This document shows, piece by piece, positions 17,404 through 31,775 of a stretch of DNA of 64,000 nt. The position numbers and the translations under genes were made by a program. Source of the stretch: Pseudomonas sp. GCEP-101 (GTDB lineage Bacteria; Pseudomonadota; Gammaproteobacteria; Pseudomonadales; Pseudomonadaceae); assembly GCF_025133575.1 (NCBI RefSeq), contig NZ_CP104011.1, forward strand, positions 62,001-126,000. Reading direction: 5' to 3'. The notes beneath the pieces are model-generated. The model ran no database searches. It was not told the DNA's origin and saw only the letters and a program-made list of their open reading frames with translations. Positions within the stretch are counted from its first letter, which is position 1, and the number at the start of each line of letters is the position of its first letter.

Positions 17404-19628
17404 CAGTTCTTCTCCTCGGCGACGCGGATGCCCGCGCCGGAGGCCAACCCGAGGAAGTTCGGGAAGGAGGTCGCGACGTTGGCGCAGTCGTGGATGCGGA
17501 TCGGCGCGCCGGCACGCAGGGAGGCCACGCTGAAAGACATGGCGATACGGTGGTCACCATGGCTCCAGACTTCGCCGCCGCCATAGCTGCCACCATCGAT
17601 GATGATGCCGTCCGGGGTCGGCTCGCACTTCACGCCCAGGGCGATCAGGCCGTCGGCCATGACCTGGATGCGGTCGGACTCTTTCACGCGCAGCTCTTCT
17701 GCACCGCGCAGGACGGTGCGGCCCTGGGCGTTGGCGGCGGCGACGAAGAGTACCGGGAATTCGTCGATGGCCAGCGGCACCAGGTCTTCGGGGATGTCGA
17801 TGCCCTTCAGCTGGGCCGAACGCACGCGAATGTCGGCAACCGGCTCGCCGCCCACTTCACGCTGGTTTTCCAGGGTGATGTCGGCGCCCATGAGCTTGAG
17901 GATGTCGATGACGCCGGTGCGGGTCGGGTTGATGCCGACGTGCTCCAGGGTCAGGTCGGAACCTTCGGCGATGCTCGCCGCGACCAGGAAGAAGGCGGCC
18001 GAGGAAATGTCGGCCGGAACTTCGATGGAGGTGGCGGTGAGCTTGTGGCCGGACTCGACGCGGGCGGTAGCGCCCTCGACGTCGACGGGGTAGCCGAAGC
18101 CGCGCAGCATGCGTTCGGTGTGGTCGCGGGTCGGAGCCGGCTCGGTGGTGGAGGTCTGGCCGGCTGCATAGAGGCCGGCGAGCAGCAGGCAGGATTTCAC
18201 CTGAGCGCTGGCCATCGGCATGTCGTAATGCATGCCGGTGAGCTTCTTGCCGCCACGGATGGTCAGCGGCGGACGGCCTTCGGGGCCGGTCTCGATCACC
18301 GCGCCCATCTCGCGCAGCGGCTTGGCGACGCGGTTCATCGGACGCTTGGACAGCGACGGGTCGCCCGTCAAGGTGGAGTCGAACGGCTGGGCTGCCAGCA
18401 GGCCGCTGAGCAGGCGCATGGAGGTGCCGGAGTTGCCCAGGTAGATCGGACCGGGCGGCGGCTTCAGGCCGTGCAGGCCAACGCCGTGGACGGTCACGCG
18501 GCCGTGGTGCGGGCCTTCGATGACCACGCCCATGTCGCGGAACGCCTGAATAGTGGCCAGGGCGTCTTCGCCTTCGAGGAAGCCTTGCACTTCGGTCGTG
18601 CCTTCGGCCAGGGAGCCGAGCATGATCGAGCGGTGGGAAATGGACTTGTCGCCCGGTACGCGAACACGTCCGGACAGGCGGCCACCCGGCTGGGCCAGGT
18701 AAATCAGGTCATTGTTGTGCATGGCGTCCACATAGGCCCGTTGGGCCAGGATTTTGCTGAAATGCTCGCGGGCAACGCGGGCGCGGGTGAAGACGCCCAT
18801 CAGTTGCTGCCCGTCCCCCTTGTCGACGGCCTCGCGCAGGGCGTCGAGGTCGTCACGGAATACGTCGAGGATGCGCAGCACCGCCTCGCGGTTGGCGAGG
18901 AAGATGTCGTGCCACATCACCGGGTCGCTGCCGGCGATCCGCGTGAAGTCGCGGAAGCCGCCAGCGGCATAGCGGAAGATTTCCAGATTCTCGCTGCGTT
19001 TGGCCAGCGAGTCGACCAGCGTGAAGGCCAGCAGGTGCGGCAGGTGGCTGGTCGCCGCCAGGACTTCGTCGTGGTGCTCGACGTCCATCTGCTCGACATC
19101 CGCGCCCAGCTCGCGCCAGAGACTTTCGACGCACCGGACCGCATCCGCGTCGGCATTATCCAGCGGCGTGAGGATGACTTTATGACGGCGGAACAGTTTC
19201 GCGTTGGCCGCCTCCACTCCGCTCTGCTCGGAACCGGCGATCGGGTGGCCGGGAATGAAGCGCGCCGGCATGCCGCCGAACACCGCCTTCGCGGCCCGTA
19301 CCACGTTGCCCTTGGCGCTGCCGACGTCGGTGAGGATGGCGTTGCCCAGGTCGAAGGTAGCGAGTTCGCCGAGGACCTTCTCCATGGCCAGGATCGGCAC
19401 GGCGAGCTGGATCACGTCGGCGTCGCGACAGCCGGCTGCGAGGCTTTCCTCGCAGCGGTCGACCACGCCAAGCTCCACCGCCAGGCGGCGGGTTTCCGGG
19501 TCACGGTCGACGCCGACCACTTCCTCGAACAGCCCCTTCTGGCGGATGCCCTTGGCGAAGGAACCGCCGATCAGGCCGAGCCCCACCACCACCAGGCGGC
19601 GCAGCTTGTGCGGCTGGACATCAGGCAC
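17403..19628 (-). CDS. aroA: Bifunctional prephenate dehydrogenase / EPSP synthase fusion
   Basis: About 741 aa. Residues ~1-300 are a TyrA domain (Rossmann [32 protein letters not shown]), giving 4-hydroxyphenylpyruvate from prephenate. Residues ~305-741 are AroA ([37 protein letters not shown]), making 5-enolpyruvylshikimate-3-phosphate. This TyrA-AroA fusion is typical of Pseudomonas. No ATG fits the N-terminus: TTG 19634 and GTG 19628 are both in frame; I chose GTG because AAGG lies nine bases upstream. The start lies inside the 3' end of hisC and the stop overlaps cmk by one base. Confidence 0.95.
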   Translation of the reverse strand: MPDVQPHKLRRLVVVGLGLIGGSFAKGIRQKGLFEEVVGVDRDPETRRLAVELGVVDRCEESLAAGCRDADVIQLAVPILAMEKVLGELATFDLGNAILTDVGSAKGNVVRAAKAVFGGMPARFIPGHPIAGSEQSGVEAANAKLFRRHKVILTPLDNADADAVRCVESLWRELGADVEQMDVEHHDEVLAATSHLPHLLAFTLVDSLAKRSENLEIFRYAAGGFRDFTRIAGSDPVMWHDIFLANREAVLRILDVFRDDLDALREAVDKGDGQQLMGVFTRARVAREHFSKILAQRAYVDAMHNNDLIYLAQPGGRLSGRVRVPGDKSISHRSIMLGSLAEGTTEVQGFLEGEDALATIQAFRDMGVVIEGPHHGRVTVHGVGLHGLKPPPGPIYLGNSGTSMRLLSGLLAAQPFDSTLTGDPSLSKRPMNRVAKPLREMGAVIETGPEGRPPLTIRGGKKLTGMHYDMPMASAQVKSCLLLAGLYAAGQTSTTEPAPTRDHTERMLRGFGYPVDVEGATARVESGHKLTATSIEVPADISSAAFFLVAASIAEGSDLTLEHVGINPTRTGVIDILKLMGADITLENQREVGGEPVADIRVRSAQLKGIDIPEDLVPLAIDEFPVLFVAAANAQGRTVLRGAEELRVKESDRIQVMADGLIALGVKCEPTPDGIIIDGGSYGGGEVWSHGDHRIAMSFSVASLRAGAPIRIHDCANVATSFPNFLGLASGAGIRVAEEKN

Positions 19629-20733
19629 GGGCAAGCACCTTGGCCAGCGCTTCGAGGAAGCGGGCGTTCTCGGCCGGCAGGCCGATGGAGATGCGCAGGT
19701 GCTGCGGCATGCCGTAGCCCCCCACCGGACGGACGATCACGCCTTCGGCGAGCAGGGCCTGGTAGACCGGGCCGGCGTCGCGTTTCAGATCGACGGCAAT
19801 GAAGTTGCCCTTGGAGGGGATCCATTGCAGATCGAGTGCGCGCAGGCCGTTTTCCAGCTGCACCATGCCCTCGTCATTGATGCGTTTGCCCTCGGCGAGG
19901 TACTCGGCATCGTCCAGCGCGGCGCAGGCGGCGGCCAGGGCCAGGCTGTTGACGTTGAACGGCTGGCGCACGCGGTTGAGCACGTCGGCGACCTGCGCCG
20001 AGGAGATCGCGTAGCCGACGCGCAGCGACGCCAGGCCATAAGCCTTGGAGAAGGTGCGCGACACCAGCAGGTTCGGGTAGCGGGCCAGGTACTTCAGGCC
20101 GTCCGGCAGCTCCTCGCCTTCGGCGTACTCGATGTAGGCCTCGTCGAGTACCACCAGGACGCTCTCCGGAACCTGCGACAGGAAGCGCTCCAGCGCGTCC
20201 GGGCCGAACCAGGTGCCGGTGGGGTTGTTCGGGTTGGCGATGAAGACCACGCGGGTGTTGGCATCGATGGCCGCCAGCATGGCTTCCAGGTCATGGCCCC
20301 AGTCCTTGGCCGGCACGACCTTGCCCTGGGCGCCAACGGCCTGGGTGGAGATCGGGTAGACGGCGAAGGCGTACTGGCTGAACACGGCGTTCAGGCCGGG
20401 GGCCAGATAGGCGCGGGCCACCAGGTCGAGAATGTCGTTGGAGCCGTTGCCCAGGGTGACTTGCGCGGTGTCGACGGCGCAACGCTCAGCCAGGCGGCTC
20501 TTCAACTCGAAGCCGTTGCCGTCGGGATAGCGGGTCAGTTCGGCCAGTTCGGCACGGATCGCCTCGAGGACCTTCGGGCTCGGGCCCAGCGGGTTTTCGT
20601 TGCTGGCCAGCTTGACGATGCCGGCGGGGTCGAGCTTCAGCTCGCGGGCCAGTTCATCGACCGGCTTGCCCGGCACATAGGGGGAAAGCTTCTGCACACC
20701 CGGCTGGGCCAGGGCAAGGAAATCACAGCTCAT
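19621..20733 (-). CDS. hisC: Histidinol-phosphate / aromatic aminotransferase (HisC2 type)
   Basis: 370 aa, class I/II PLP aminotransferase. PLP Lys230 lies in SRTFSKAYG; the substrate-binding N-terminus reads LASNENPLGPSP, with DEAYIEY and LRVGYA also present. Located between aromatic genes, it matches P. aeruginosa hisC2 and may transaminate phenylpyruvate and 4-hydroxyphenylpyruvate as well as histidinol phosphate. It ends a few bases inside the start of tyrA-aroA, indicating coupling. The 26-bp gap to the upstream gene holds its ribosome site (CGAGAGAGATGCCCC). Confidence 0.95.
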   Translation of the reverse strand: MSCDFLALAQPGVQKLSPYVPGKPVDELARELKLDPAGIVKLASNENPLGPSPKVLEAIRAELAELTRYPDGNGFELKSRLAERCAVDTAQVTLGNGSNDILDLVARAYLAPGLNAVFSQYAFAVYPISTQAVGAQGKVVPAKDWGHDLEAMLAAIDANTRVVFIANPNNPTGTWFGPDALERFLSQVPESVLVVLDEAYIEYAEGEELPDGLKYLARYPNLLVSRTFSKAYGLASLRVGYAISSAQVADVLNRVRQPFNVNSLALAAACAALDDAEYLAEGKRINDEGMVQLENGLRALDLQWIPSKGNFIAVDLKRDAGPVYQALLAEGVIVRPVGGYGMPQHLRISIGLPAENARFLEALAKVLARA

Positions 20734-20759
20734 GGGGCATCTCTCTCGAGTGGGGCCGC

Positions 20760-21365
20760 TCAGAATGAGTCGATGTAACCGGCGGCCACCATGTAATTGC
20801 AGATGCGGTCGACCGCTTCCTCGACCGTCAACGTGGAGGTATCGATGGCCAGTTCCGCGGCCTCCGGGACTTCGAACGGGGAGTCGATACCGGTGAACTG
20901 CTTCAGCTCGCCGGCCCGCGCCTTGCGGTAAAGACCCTTGGGGTCGCGCTCCTCGCAGACGCTCAGCGGGGTGGAAACATGAACCTCGACAAAGCACTCG
21001 GGCAGCAAGGCACGGACGAGGTCGCGATCGGCCCGGAACGGCGAGATGAACGCCGCAATGGCGATAAGCCCCGCATCCACCATCAGCGCGCCCACCTCGC
21101 CTACCCGGCGGATATTCTCGCAGCGGTCCTCGGCACTGAAGCCCAGGTCACGATTGAGGCCGTGGCGGAGGTTGTCGCCATCGAGCAGGTAGGTATGCCG
21201 ACCACACGCATGCAGTCGATGTTCGAGAGCGTCGGCGATTGTCGACTTGCCGGAGCCGCTCAGCCCCGTCAGCCAGATCAGACACGGGCGCTGCCCCTTG
21301 ATCCACGAGCGGCTCTTGCGATCGACCACCGACGGCTGCCAGCGAATATTTCGACTGCTGGGCAT
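20760..21365 (-). CDS. cysC: Adenylyl-sulfate (APS) kinase, stand-alone CysC inside an aromatic operon
   Basis: 201 aa. Complete APS kinase: P-loop GLSGSGKST (34-42), [10 protein letters not shown] (62-71), a [14 protein letters not shown]-binding segment, and the [23 protein letters not shown] lid, where APS kinases read FTGIDSPYE. It makes PAPS from APS and ATP. Pseudomonas usually has CysC fused to CysN, so this is probably an additional kinase. Its ATG overlaps the pheA stop by one base (TGATG), so it is fully integrated in the serC-pheA-[cysC]-hisC-aroA-cmk operon. In P. aeruginosa PAO1, as I recall, pheA and hisC2 are directly adjacent. The reason for this position is unknown. Confidence 0.93.
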   Translation of the reverse strand: MPSSRNIRWQPSVVDRKSRSWIKGQRPCLIWLTGLSGSGKSTIADALEHRLHACGRHTYLLDGDNLRHGLNRDLGFSAEDRCENIRRVGEVGALMVDAGLIAIAAFISPFRADRDLVRALLPECFVEVHVSTPLSVCEERDPKGLYRKARAGELKQFTGIDSPFEVPEAAELAIDTSTLTVEEAVDRICNYMVAAGYIDSF

Positions 21366-22462
21366 CAGAGCACGGCCTTGGGATAGGAACCCAGCACCTT
21401 CAGGGCGACGGCTTCGCTGTTGATCTTCTCCAGCACATCCTTGATCAGCGGGTCCTTGTGGTGACCGACGAAGTCGATGAAGAACACGTAGGTCCACTTG
21501 CCGCTGCGCGACGGGCGGGTCTCGATGCGGGTCAGGTCGATGCCGTTGTTGTGGAACGGCACCAGCAACTCATGCAGCGCGCCCGGCTTGTTGCGCATGG
21601 AGACGATGATGGAGGTCTTGTCGTCGCCGGTGGGCGGCACTTCCTGGTTGCCAATCATCAGGAAGCGCGTGGAGTTGTCCGGACGGTCCTCGATCTTCTC
21701 GTGCAGCTTGTCCAGGCCGTACAGGCTGGCCGCCATGTCGCCGGCGATCGCCGCGCTGTTCCACTCGCTCTTCACTCGCTTGGCGGCATCGGCGTTGCTG
21801 GAGACCGCCACGCGCTCGACGTTCGGGTAGTGCGCGTCCAGCCACTTGCGGCACTGGGCCAGGGACTGGGCGTGGGAGTAGATACGGGTGATGTTGTTGG
21901 TCTTGGTGTTCTCGCCCACCAGCAGGTGGTGGTGGATGCGCAGCTCCACCTCGCCGCAGATCACCAGGTCGTGCTCGAGGAAGCTGTCGAGGGTGTGGTT
22001 GACCGCGCCCTCGGTGGAGTTTTCCACCGGCACTACGCCGAAGTTCACCGCACCGGCGGCAACTTCGCGGAACACTTCGTCGATGGCCGCCATCGGCGTG
22101 CTGATCACCGCATGGCCGAAGTGCTTGAGCGCCGCGGCCTGGGTGAAGGTGCCTTCCGGGCCGAGATAGGCCACTTTCAGCGGCTGCTCCAGGGCGAGGC
22201 AGGAGGACATGATCTCGCGGAACAGACGCGCGACTTCCTCGTTGTCCAGCGGGCCCTTGTTCAGCTCCATGATGTGCTTGAGCACCCAGGCCTCGCGCTC
22301 GGGCCGGTAGAACACCGGCTTCTCGCCTTCGGGCAGCGCGGCCATTTTCACGCGCGCCACGTCGGTGGCGCAGCGGGCGCGTTCGCTGATCAGCTCGAGG
22401 ATCTTCTCGTCGAGGCTGTCGATGCGTACGCGCAAAGCCTTGAGCTGGTCAGCGTCGCTCAT
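21365..22462 (-). CDS. pheA: Bifunctional chorismate mutase / prephenate dehydratase (P-protein)
   Basis: 365 aa. AroQ chorismate mutase helices span residues ~1-95 ([20 protein letters not shown]). Prephenate dehydratase spans ~97-275 ([41 protein letters not shown]). An ACT domain (~285-360; [29 protein letters not shown] sequence) should sense phenylalanine for feedback inhibition. It overlaps serC and cysC by one base each. Confidence 0.97.
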   Translation of the reverse strand: MSDADQLKALRVRIDSLDEKILELISERARCATDVARVKMAALPEGEKPVFYRPEREAWVLKHIMELNKGPLDNEEVARLFREIMSSCLALEQPLKVAYLGPEGTFTQAAALKHFGHAVISTPMAAIDEVFREVAAGAVNFGVVPVENSTEGAVNHTLDSFLEHDLVICGEVELRIHHHLLVGENTKTNNITRIYSHAQSLAQCRKWLDAHYPNVERVAVSSNADAAKRVKSEWNSAAIAGDMAASLYGLDKLHEKIEDRPDNSTRFLMIGNQEVPPTGDDKTSIIVSMRNKPGALHELLVPFHNNGIDLTRIETRPSRSGKWTYVFFIDFVGHHKDPLIKDVLEKINSEAVALKVLGSYPKAVL

Positions 22463-23547
22463 CAGCCGTGCTCCTTCTCGAACTCGGCCATGTAGCCGAC
22501 CAGGGCTTCGATGGCGTCCAGGCCCAGGGCGTTATAGATGGAGGCACGCATGCCGCCCACCGAACGGTGGCCCTTCAGGTTGAGCAGGCCGCGTGCGTCG
22601 GCGCCTTCGAGGAAGACCTTGTCGAGCTTCTCGTCGGCCAGGCGGAACGGCACGTTCATCCAGGAGCGGGCGCTGGGCTGGATCGGGTTGGTGTAGAAGT
22701 CGCTGCTGTCGATGAAGCCGTACAGCATGTCCTTCTTGGCGCGGTTGCGCTTCTCCATCGCCTCGACGCCGCCCTGCTCCTTCAGCCACTGGAAGACCAG
22801 GCCGGAGAGGTACCAGGAATAGGTCGCCGGGGTGTTGTACATGGAGCCGTTATCGGCGGCGACCTTGTAGTTGAGCATGGTCGGGCAGATGCTGCGGGCG
22901 CGGCCCAGCAGGTCTTCGCGAACAATGACGACCACCAGGCCGCTCGGGCCGATGTTCTTCTGCGCGCCGGCGTAGATCAGGCCGAACTTCGACACGTCGG
23001 TCGGGCGCGAGAGGATGTCCGAGGACATGTCCACCACCAGCGGGACGTCGCCGACTTCCGGAATCCAGTCGAATTCCAGGCCGCCGATGGTCTCGTTGGA
23101 CGCGTAGTGCAGATAGGCCGCGTCCTTGGACAGGTTCCACTCGTTCTGACCGGGAATGGCGAAGTAGTCGTACTTGGACGCGCTGGCGACCACGTTGACG
23201 TTGCCGTAGCGGCGAGCCTCTTCGATGGCCTTCTTCGACCAGATGCCGGTTTCCACGTAGTCCGCCACGCCATCTTCGGGCAGCAAGTTCAGCGGGATCT
23301 CGGCGAACTGCTGGCTGGCACCGCCCTGCAGGAACAGCACCTTGTAGTTCGACGGCACGCCCATGAGGTCGCGCAGGTCCTGTTCGGCCTTCTCGGCGAT
23401 GGCCACGTAGTCGTCGCTACGGTGGCTCATCTCCATGACCGACAGCCCCTTGCCCTGCCAATCCAGCAGTTCGGCGCGGGCGCGCTCCAGCACCTCGGTG
23501 GGAAGCGCCGCGGGACCGGCGCAGAAGTTAAAGGCTCGCTTGCTCAC
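22462..23547 (-). CDS. serC: Phosphoserine aminotransferase
   Basis: 361 aa with PLP Lys197 in YAGAQKNIGPSG. It converts 3-phosphohydroxypyruvate to phosphoserine and also serves pyridoxal phosphate synthesis. Two in-frame GTG codons are possible (23553 and 23547); I chose 23547, giving MSKRAFNFCAGPAALP, the conserved family N-terminus. It begins 14 bp after gyrA and heads the coupled serine/aromatic run. Confidence 0.97.
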   Translation of the reverse strand: MSKRAFNFCAGPAALPTEVLERARAELLDWQGKGLSVMEMSHRSDDYVAIAEKAEQDLRDLMGVPSNYKVLFLQGGASQQFAEIPLNLLPEDGVADYVETGIWSKKAIEEARRYGNVNVVASASKYDYFAIPGQNEWNLSKDAAYLHYASNETIGGLEFDWIPEVGDVPLVVDMSSDILSRPTDVSKFGLIYAGAQKNIGPSGLVVVIVREDLLGRARSICPTMLNYKVAADNGSMYNTPATYSWYLSGLVFQWLKEQGGVEAMEKRNRAKKDMLYGFIDSSDFYTNPIQPSARSWMNVPFRLADEKLDKVFLEGADARGLLNLKGHRSVGGMRASIYNALGLDAIEALVGYMAEFEKEHG

Positions 23548-23561
23548 ATCCACTCTCGCTA

Positions 23562-26342
<2,781 letters not shown>

Positions 26343-26575
26343 GAGAAGCCTGGTTCCTTTTTCAAATGGGACTCCGCCACGCTCGTCCTGAGCCCGGCGG
26401 AGCGCGGTGCGCCATCAAAGCGCCACCGACTCTCTACAAATCAACGACTTGGCCGCTGATCCGCGATGCTGTGGGGGGCGAAAAAATGCCCCATCAAGAA
26501 CCGTCGGAGCTTACCACAAGCCAGGGTCAAACCCTACCCTTGCCCAAGCCCCTCGATGAATTGCCGCAGGCCCCG

Positions 26576-27652
<1,077 letters not shown>

Positions 27653-27732
27653 GGAACACCTCTTCATTTCAATGGAATCGCGGGCCGCTCCGGCGCCACG
27701 GAAATCGCCCCGGAAACACCGGGAAACGGCGG

Positions 27733-27770
27733 AGTATACCGAGCCTTAGGCCCCGGCGCTCGGCTATACT
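27733..27770. promoter_or_regulatory. Divergent -10 pair (TATACT on both strands) between mtnA and the MTA deaminase gene
   Basis: ggagtatacc gives TATACT on the minus strand (27733-27738), and ggctatact gives TATACT on the plus strand (27765-27770). The two sit in a nearly symmetric gagtata...tatactc arrangement. Neither has an obvious -35, so this is a proposal. Confidence 0.45.
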
Positions 27771-27804
27771 CGGCGCCTTTATCCACGCGCCCAGGATGCG
27801 CTTC

Positions 27805-29130
27805 ATGCCGACCGAAAAAGTCCCGCTCGACCTGCTGCTCTTCCCCACCTGGATCGTCCCCGTGGAGCCCGCCGGCGTCGTCCTGCGCGATCACGGCCTG
27901 GGCATCCGCGACGGCCGCATCGCCCTGCTCGCCCCGCGCGCCGAGGCCCTGCGCCACCCGGCCACGGAAACCCGCGAGCTGCCGGGCATGCTGCTCTCCC
28001 CCGGTCTGATCAACGCCCACGGCCACGCGGCGATGAGCCTGTTCCGCGGCCTGGCGGACGACCTGGCGCTGATGACCTGGCTGCAGGAGCACATCTGGCC
28101 GGCCGAGGCCAAATGGGTCGGCGAAGACTTCGTCCGCGACGGCACCGAGCTTGCCATCGCCGAGCAGCTCAAGGGCGGCATCACCTGTTTCTCGGACATG
28201 TACTTCTTCCCGCAGGTCGCCTGCGAGGTGGTGCACAAGGCCGGTGTGCGCGCGCAGATCAGCGCGCCCGTGCTGGATTTCCCGGTGCCCGGCGCGCGCG
28301 ACGCCGACGAGGCGATCCGCCAGGGCCTGGCGCTGCGCGACGACCTCAAGCACCACCCACGCATCAAGGTAGCCTTCGGCCCGCACGCGCCGTACACCGT
28401 CAGCGACGACAAGCTGGAAAACATCCTGATGCTGGCCGAGGAACTGGACGCCGGCATCCACATGCACGTCCACGAGACTGCCTTCGAGGTCCAGCAGGCG
28501 CTGGAGAAGCACGGCGAACGCCCGCTGGCCCGCCTGCACCGCCTCGGCCTGCTCGGGCCGCGCTTCCAGGCCGTGCACATGACCCAGGTGAACGACGAAG
28601 ACCTGGCCATGCTGGTGGAAACCAACAGCTCGGTGGTGCATTGCCCGGAATCGAACCTCAAGCTGGCCAGCGGCTTCTGCCCGGTGGAGCGGTTGTGGCA
28701 GGCCGGCGTCAACGTCGCCATCGGCACCGATGGGGCGGCCAGCAACAATGACCTGGACCTGCTCGGCGAAACCCGCACCGCCGCCCTCCTGGCCAAGGCC
28801 GTGGCTGGCCAGGCCACCGCCCTCGATGCCCACCGCGCCCTGCGCATGGCCACACTGAACGGCGCCCGCGCGCTGGGCATGGAGCAGGAAACCGGCAGCC
28901 TGGAACTGGGCAAGTCGGCCGACCTGACCGCGTTCGACCTCTCCGGGCTGGCACAACAGCCGGTGTACGAGCCGGTTTCCCAGCTGATCTACGCCAGCGG
29001 CCGCGACTGCGTGCGCCACGTGTGGGTTGGCGGCAAGCAGCTGCTGGACGACGGCAGGCTCACCCGACTGGATGAGGAGCGGCTGATTGCCGTGGCGGGC
29101 GAGTGGGGTCGGAAGATCGCCGGGGGCTGA
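27805..29130 (+). CDS. mtaD: 5-methylthioadenosine / S-adenosylhomocysteine deaminase (TRZ/ATZ family)
   Basis: 441 aa, amidohydrolase fold. Metal and catalytic motifs: [27 protein letters not shown] and [16 protein letters not shown]. It corresponds to P. aeruginosa PA3170, a methylthioadenosine deaminase making methylthioinosine. That route would bypass direct MTA phosphorolysis and eventually feed MtnA, encoded divergently. The start at 27805 ([11 protein letters not shown]) has AGGA nine bases upstream; the in-frame ATG at 27796 sits on top of that site. Confidence 0.93.
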   Translation: MPTEKVPLDLLLFPTWIVPVEPAGVVLRDHGLGIRDGRIALLAPRAEALRHPATETRELPGMLLSPGLINAHGHAAMSLFRGLADDLALMTWLQEHIWPAEAKWVGEDFVRDGTELAIAEQLKGGITCFSDMYFFPQVACEVVHKAGVRAQISAPVLDFPVPGARDADEAIRQGLALRDDLKHHPRIKVAFGPHAPYTVSDDKLENILMLAEELDAGIHMHVHETAFEVQQALEKHGERPLARLHRLGLLGPRFQAVHMTQVNDEDLAMLVETNSSVVHCPESNLKLASGFCPVERLWQAGVNVAIGTDGAASNNDLDLLGETRTAALLAKAVAGQATALDAHRALRMATLNGARALGMEQETGSLELGKSADLTAFDLSGLAQQPVYEPVSQLIYASGRDCVRHVWVGGKQLLDDGRLTRLDEERLIAVAGEWGRKIAGG

Positions 29131-29146
29131 CCCCGCGTTTGCAAGC

Positions 29147-29317
29147 CCCCTCTCCCCAGCCCTCTCCCTGAAGGGAGAGGCGGCGTTCCGAGCGGAGCGA
29201 AGGTTTCTGCGTTTCCAGCCACCACGGCATCAAGCGATGCGCCAGTATCAAAGCTCGCGCCGATCCAGTCCCCTCTCCCTTCGGAGCGGGGCGCGCCGCC
29301 AGGGTTAGGGAGAGGGA
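29147..29317. repeat. Palindromic ccctctccc/gggagagg elements
   Basis: A ctctccctgaagggagag hairpin lies at about 29161-29180, and a second, looser pair (ccctctcccttcgga ... ggttagggagaggg) at about 29271-29317. They match the stems at 5.1 and 9.2 kb. The 314-bp gap before ubiG otherwise shows only the ubiG upstream region. Confidence 0.7.
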
Positions 29318-29444
29318 AGCCGTGGGCGCAGACACCGCCAGGAAACGGAAGCTGCGACAATCTGTCATGCCGCGCCCCATCCATTCCGCGAAGCTGGCAT
29401 CATAGTCAGCCTTCGTTTCCAGCTTTTCGATCAATAGGGACACC

Positions 29445-30143
29445 ATGAGCAACGTCGACCACGCCGAGATCGCCAAATTCGAGGCCCTCGCCCACCGCTG
29501 GTGGGACCGCGAAAGCGAGTTCAAGCCCCTGCACGACATCAACCCGCTGCGCGTCAACTGGATCGACGAGCGCGTCAGCCTCGCCGGCAAGAAAGTGCTG
29601 GACGTCGGCTGCGGCGGCGGCATCCTCAGCGAAGCCATGGCCCAGCGCGGCGCCACCGTCACCGGCATCGACATGGGCGAAGCGCCCCTGGCGGTCGCCC
29701 AGCTGCACCAGCTGGAATCCGGCGTGCCGGTGGAATACCGCCGCATCACCGCCGAAGAGCTGGCCGAGGAAATGCCCGGGCAGTTCGACGTGGTGACCTG
29801 CCTGGAGATGCTCGAACACGTGCCGGACCCGGCCTCGGTCATCCGCGCCTGCCACAAGATGGTCAAGCCCGGCGGCCAGGTGTTCTTCTCCACCATCAAC
29901 CGCAACCCGAAGGCCTACCTGTTCGCCATCGTCGGCGCGGAATACGTGATGCGCCTGCTGCCCCGCGGCACCCACGACTTCAAGAAATTCATCCGCCCCT
30001 CCGAGCTGGGCGCCTGGTCGCGGGATGCGGGCCTGGCGGTCAAGGACATCATCGGCCTGACCTACAACCCCCTGACCAAGCACTACAAGCTGGCGGGCGA
30101 TGTCGACGTCAACTACATGATCCAGACCCTGCGCGAGGAGTGA
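29445..30143 (+). CDS. ubiG: Ubiquinone O-methyltransferase UbiG
   Basis: 232 aa, class I SAM methyltransferase with motif [10 protein letters not shown] (51-59) and the UbiG signature [18 protein letters not shown] near the N-terminus. It performs both O-methylations in ubiquinone synthesis. The mupP gene begins 5 bp after its stop, so the two are co-transcribed. Confidence 0.96.
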   Translation: MSNVDHAEIAKFEALAHRWWDRESEFKPLHDINPLRVNWIDERVSLAGKKVLDVGCGGGILSEAMAQRGATVTGIDMGEAPLAVAQLHQLESGVPVEYRRITAEELAEEMPGQFDVVTCLEMLEHVPDPASVIRACHKMVKPGGQVFFSTINRNPKAYLFAIVGAEYVMRLLPRGTHDFKKFIRPSELGAWSRDAGLAVKDIIGLTYNPLTKHYKLAGDVDVNYMIQTLREE

Positions 30144-30148
30144 GTCGC

Positions 30149-30817
30149 ATGCTCAGAGCGGTTCTCTTCGACATGGACGGCACGCTGCTGGACACCGCGC
30201 CGGACTTCATCGCCGTGTGCCAGGCGATGCTCAAGGCCCACGGCCGCGCGCCGGTGGCCGACCAGCGCATCCAGGACGTGGTTTCCGGTGGCGCCCGCGC
30301 CATGGTCGCCGCGGCCTTCGACATGGATCCGGAAGCCCCCGGCTTCGAGCCCCTGCGCCAGGAGTTCCTCGACCGCTACCAGGCGCATTGCGCCGTGCTC
30401 ACCCGCCCGTATGAAGGCATGGCCGAGCTGCTGGACAGCATCGAGCAGTCGCGCCTGATCTGGGGGGTGGTGACCAACAAGCCGGTGCGCTTCGCCGCGC
30501 CGATCATGGAGCAACTGGGCCTGGCCGAGCGCTCAGCCGTGCTGGTCTGCCCGGACCACGTGAAGAACAGCAAGCCGGACCCGGAAATGCTCCTGCTGGC
30601 CTGCAGCCAGCTCAAGGTCGACCCGTCCGAGGTGCTGTTCATCGGCGACGACCTGCGCGATATCGAATCGGGCCGCGCCGCCGGGACCAAGACCGCCGCC
30701 GTGCGCTACGGCTACATCCACCCGGACGACAACCCCGCGCACTGGGGCGCCGACGTCATCGTCGACGCGCCCCGCGACCTGCTCGCCGTCCTCGATCGCG
30801 CCCTCTGCAGCTGCTGA
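30149..30817 (+). CDS. mupP: N-acetylmuramic acid 6-phosphate phosphatase (HAD family)
   Basis: 222 aa. HAD motif [11 protein letters not shown] has nucleophile Asp8 and Asp10; motif II is VVTNKP, the lysine motif NSKPDPE, and motif [14 protein letters not shown]. The ubiG-mupP-yciK order is that of P. aeruginosa PA3171-PA3173, where PA3172 is MupP of the anabolic peptidoglycan-recycling route that gives intrinsic fosfomycin tolerance. It was formerly annotated as phosphoglycolate phosphatase (gph); assignment as MupP is by orthology. Confidence 0.88.
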   Translation: MLRAVLFDMDGTLLDTAPDFIAVCQAMLKAHGRAPVADQRIQDVVSGGARAMVAAAFDMDPEAPGFEPLRQEFLDRYQAHCAVLTRPYEGMAELLDSIEQSRLIWGVVTNKPVRFAAPIMEQLGLAERSAVLVCPDHVKNSKPDPEMLLLACSQLKVDPSEVLFIGDDLRDIESGRAAGTKTAAVRYGYIHPDDNPAHWGADVIVDAPRDLLAVLDRALCSC

Positions 30818-30911
30818 AGCAGCAGCCCAAGCCACACGCCGCAAGCCTCAAGCCTCAAGCCCAAAGCCGCACGGTGCCGCTTGTCGCTTGCCGCTCTCCG
30901 AAGGAGCCCCC

Positions 30912-31655
30912 ATGTTCGACTATTCCGCCCGCCCCGACCTGCTCAAGGGCCGCGTCATCCTGGTGACCGGCGCCGGTCGCGGCATCGGCCGGGCCGCCTC
31001 GCTGGCCTTCGCCGCCCACGGCGCCACCGTGCTGCTGCTGGGCAAGACCGAGGACTACCTCAACGAGGTCTATGACCTGATCGTCGCCGCCGGGCATCCG
31101 GAACCGGTGGTGATCCCGCTGAACCTGGAAACCACCCAGCCCCACCAGTACGACGAACTGGCGGCCACCATCGAGCAGGAGTTCGGCAAGCTCGACGGCC
31201 TGCTGCACAACGCGTCGATCCTCGGCCTGCGTTCGCCCATCGAGCAGATTTCCACCGAGAACTTCACCCGCGTCATGCAGGTGAACGTCAACGCCATGTT
31301 CAGCCTCACCCATACCCTGCTGCCGCTGCTCAAGCTCTCCGAGGATGCCTCGGTGGTCTTCACCTCCAGCAGCGTCGGCCGCAAGGGCCGTGCCTACTGG
31401 GGCGCCTACGCGGTATCGAAGTTCGCCACCGAAGGGCTGATGCAGGTGCTGGCGGACGAGTGCGAGGATATCTCCAGCGTGCGCGCCAACAGCGTCAACC
31501 CCGGCGCCACCCGTACCGCCATGCGCGCCCACGCCTACCCGGGCGAGAACGCCTTCAACAACCCGGCGCCCGAAGAGATCATGCCGGTCTACCTGTACCT
31601 GATGGGCCCGGACAGCAAGGGCGTGAATGGCCAGGCGTTCAACGCCCAGGACTGA
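30912..31655 (+). CDS. yciK: YciK-family short-chain dehydrogenase
   Basis: 247 aa SDR with cofactor motif TGAGRGIG (19-26), NVNAMFS, a Ser triad near 152-154 and catalytic YAVSK (Tyr166, Lys170). The N-terminus FDYSARPDLLKGRVILVTG is YciK-like. Substrate unknown. AAGGAG precedes the ATG. The 94-bp gap from mupP contains short caagcct direct repeats. Confidence 0.88.
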   Translation: MFDYSARPDLLKGRVILVTGAGRGIGRAASLAFAAHGATVLLLGKTEDYLNEVYDLIVAAGHPEPVVIPLNLETTQPHQYDELAATIEQEFGKLDGLLHNASILGLRSPIEQISTENFTRVMQVNVNAMFSLTHTLLPLLKLSEDASVVFTSSSVGRKGRAYWGAYAVSKFATEGLMQVLADECEDISSVRANSVNPGATRTAMRAHAYPGENAFNNPAPEEIMPVYLYLMGPDSKGVNGQAFNAQD

Positions 31656-31775
31656 TTCACTCCGCAAGATACGGTACGGACGTACCAGCGGCGTCGGCCT
31701 GTAGCCCAGCAACGACGCCGCTTCCCGCCAATTTTCCGGCTCCGCTTACCGGCGCCCTCCGGCAAAGTGCCATCA

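Noticed and set aside
17490..19802. 770-aa open frame opposite tyrA-aroA
   Set aside because: Antisense shadow; rich in Gly/Ala/His/Gln as expected from the complementary frame.
26472..26494. Hairpin ggggcgaaaaaatgcccc as mtnA terminator
   Set aside because: Short stem with the T-rich part in the loop rather than after the stem; not a convincing terminator.
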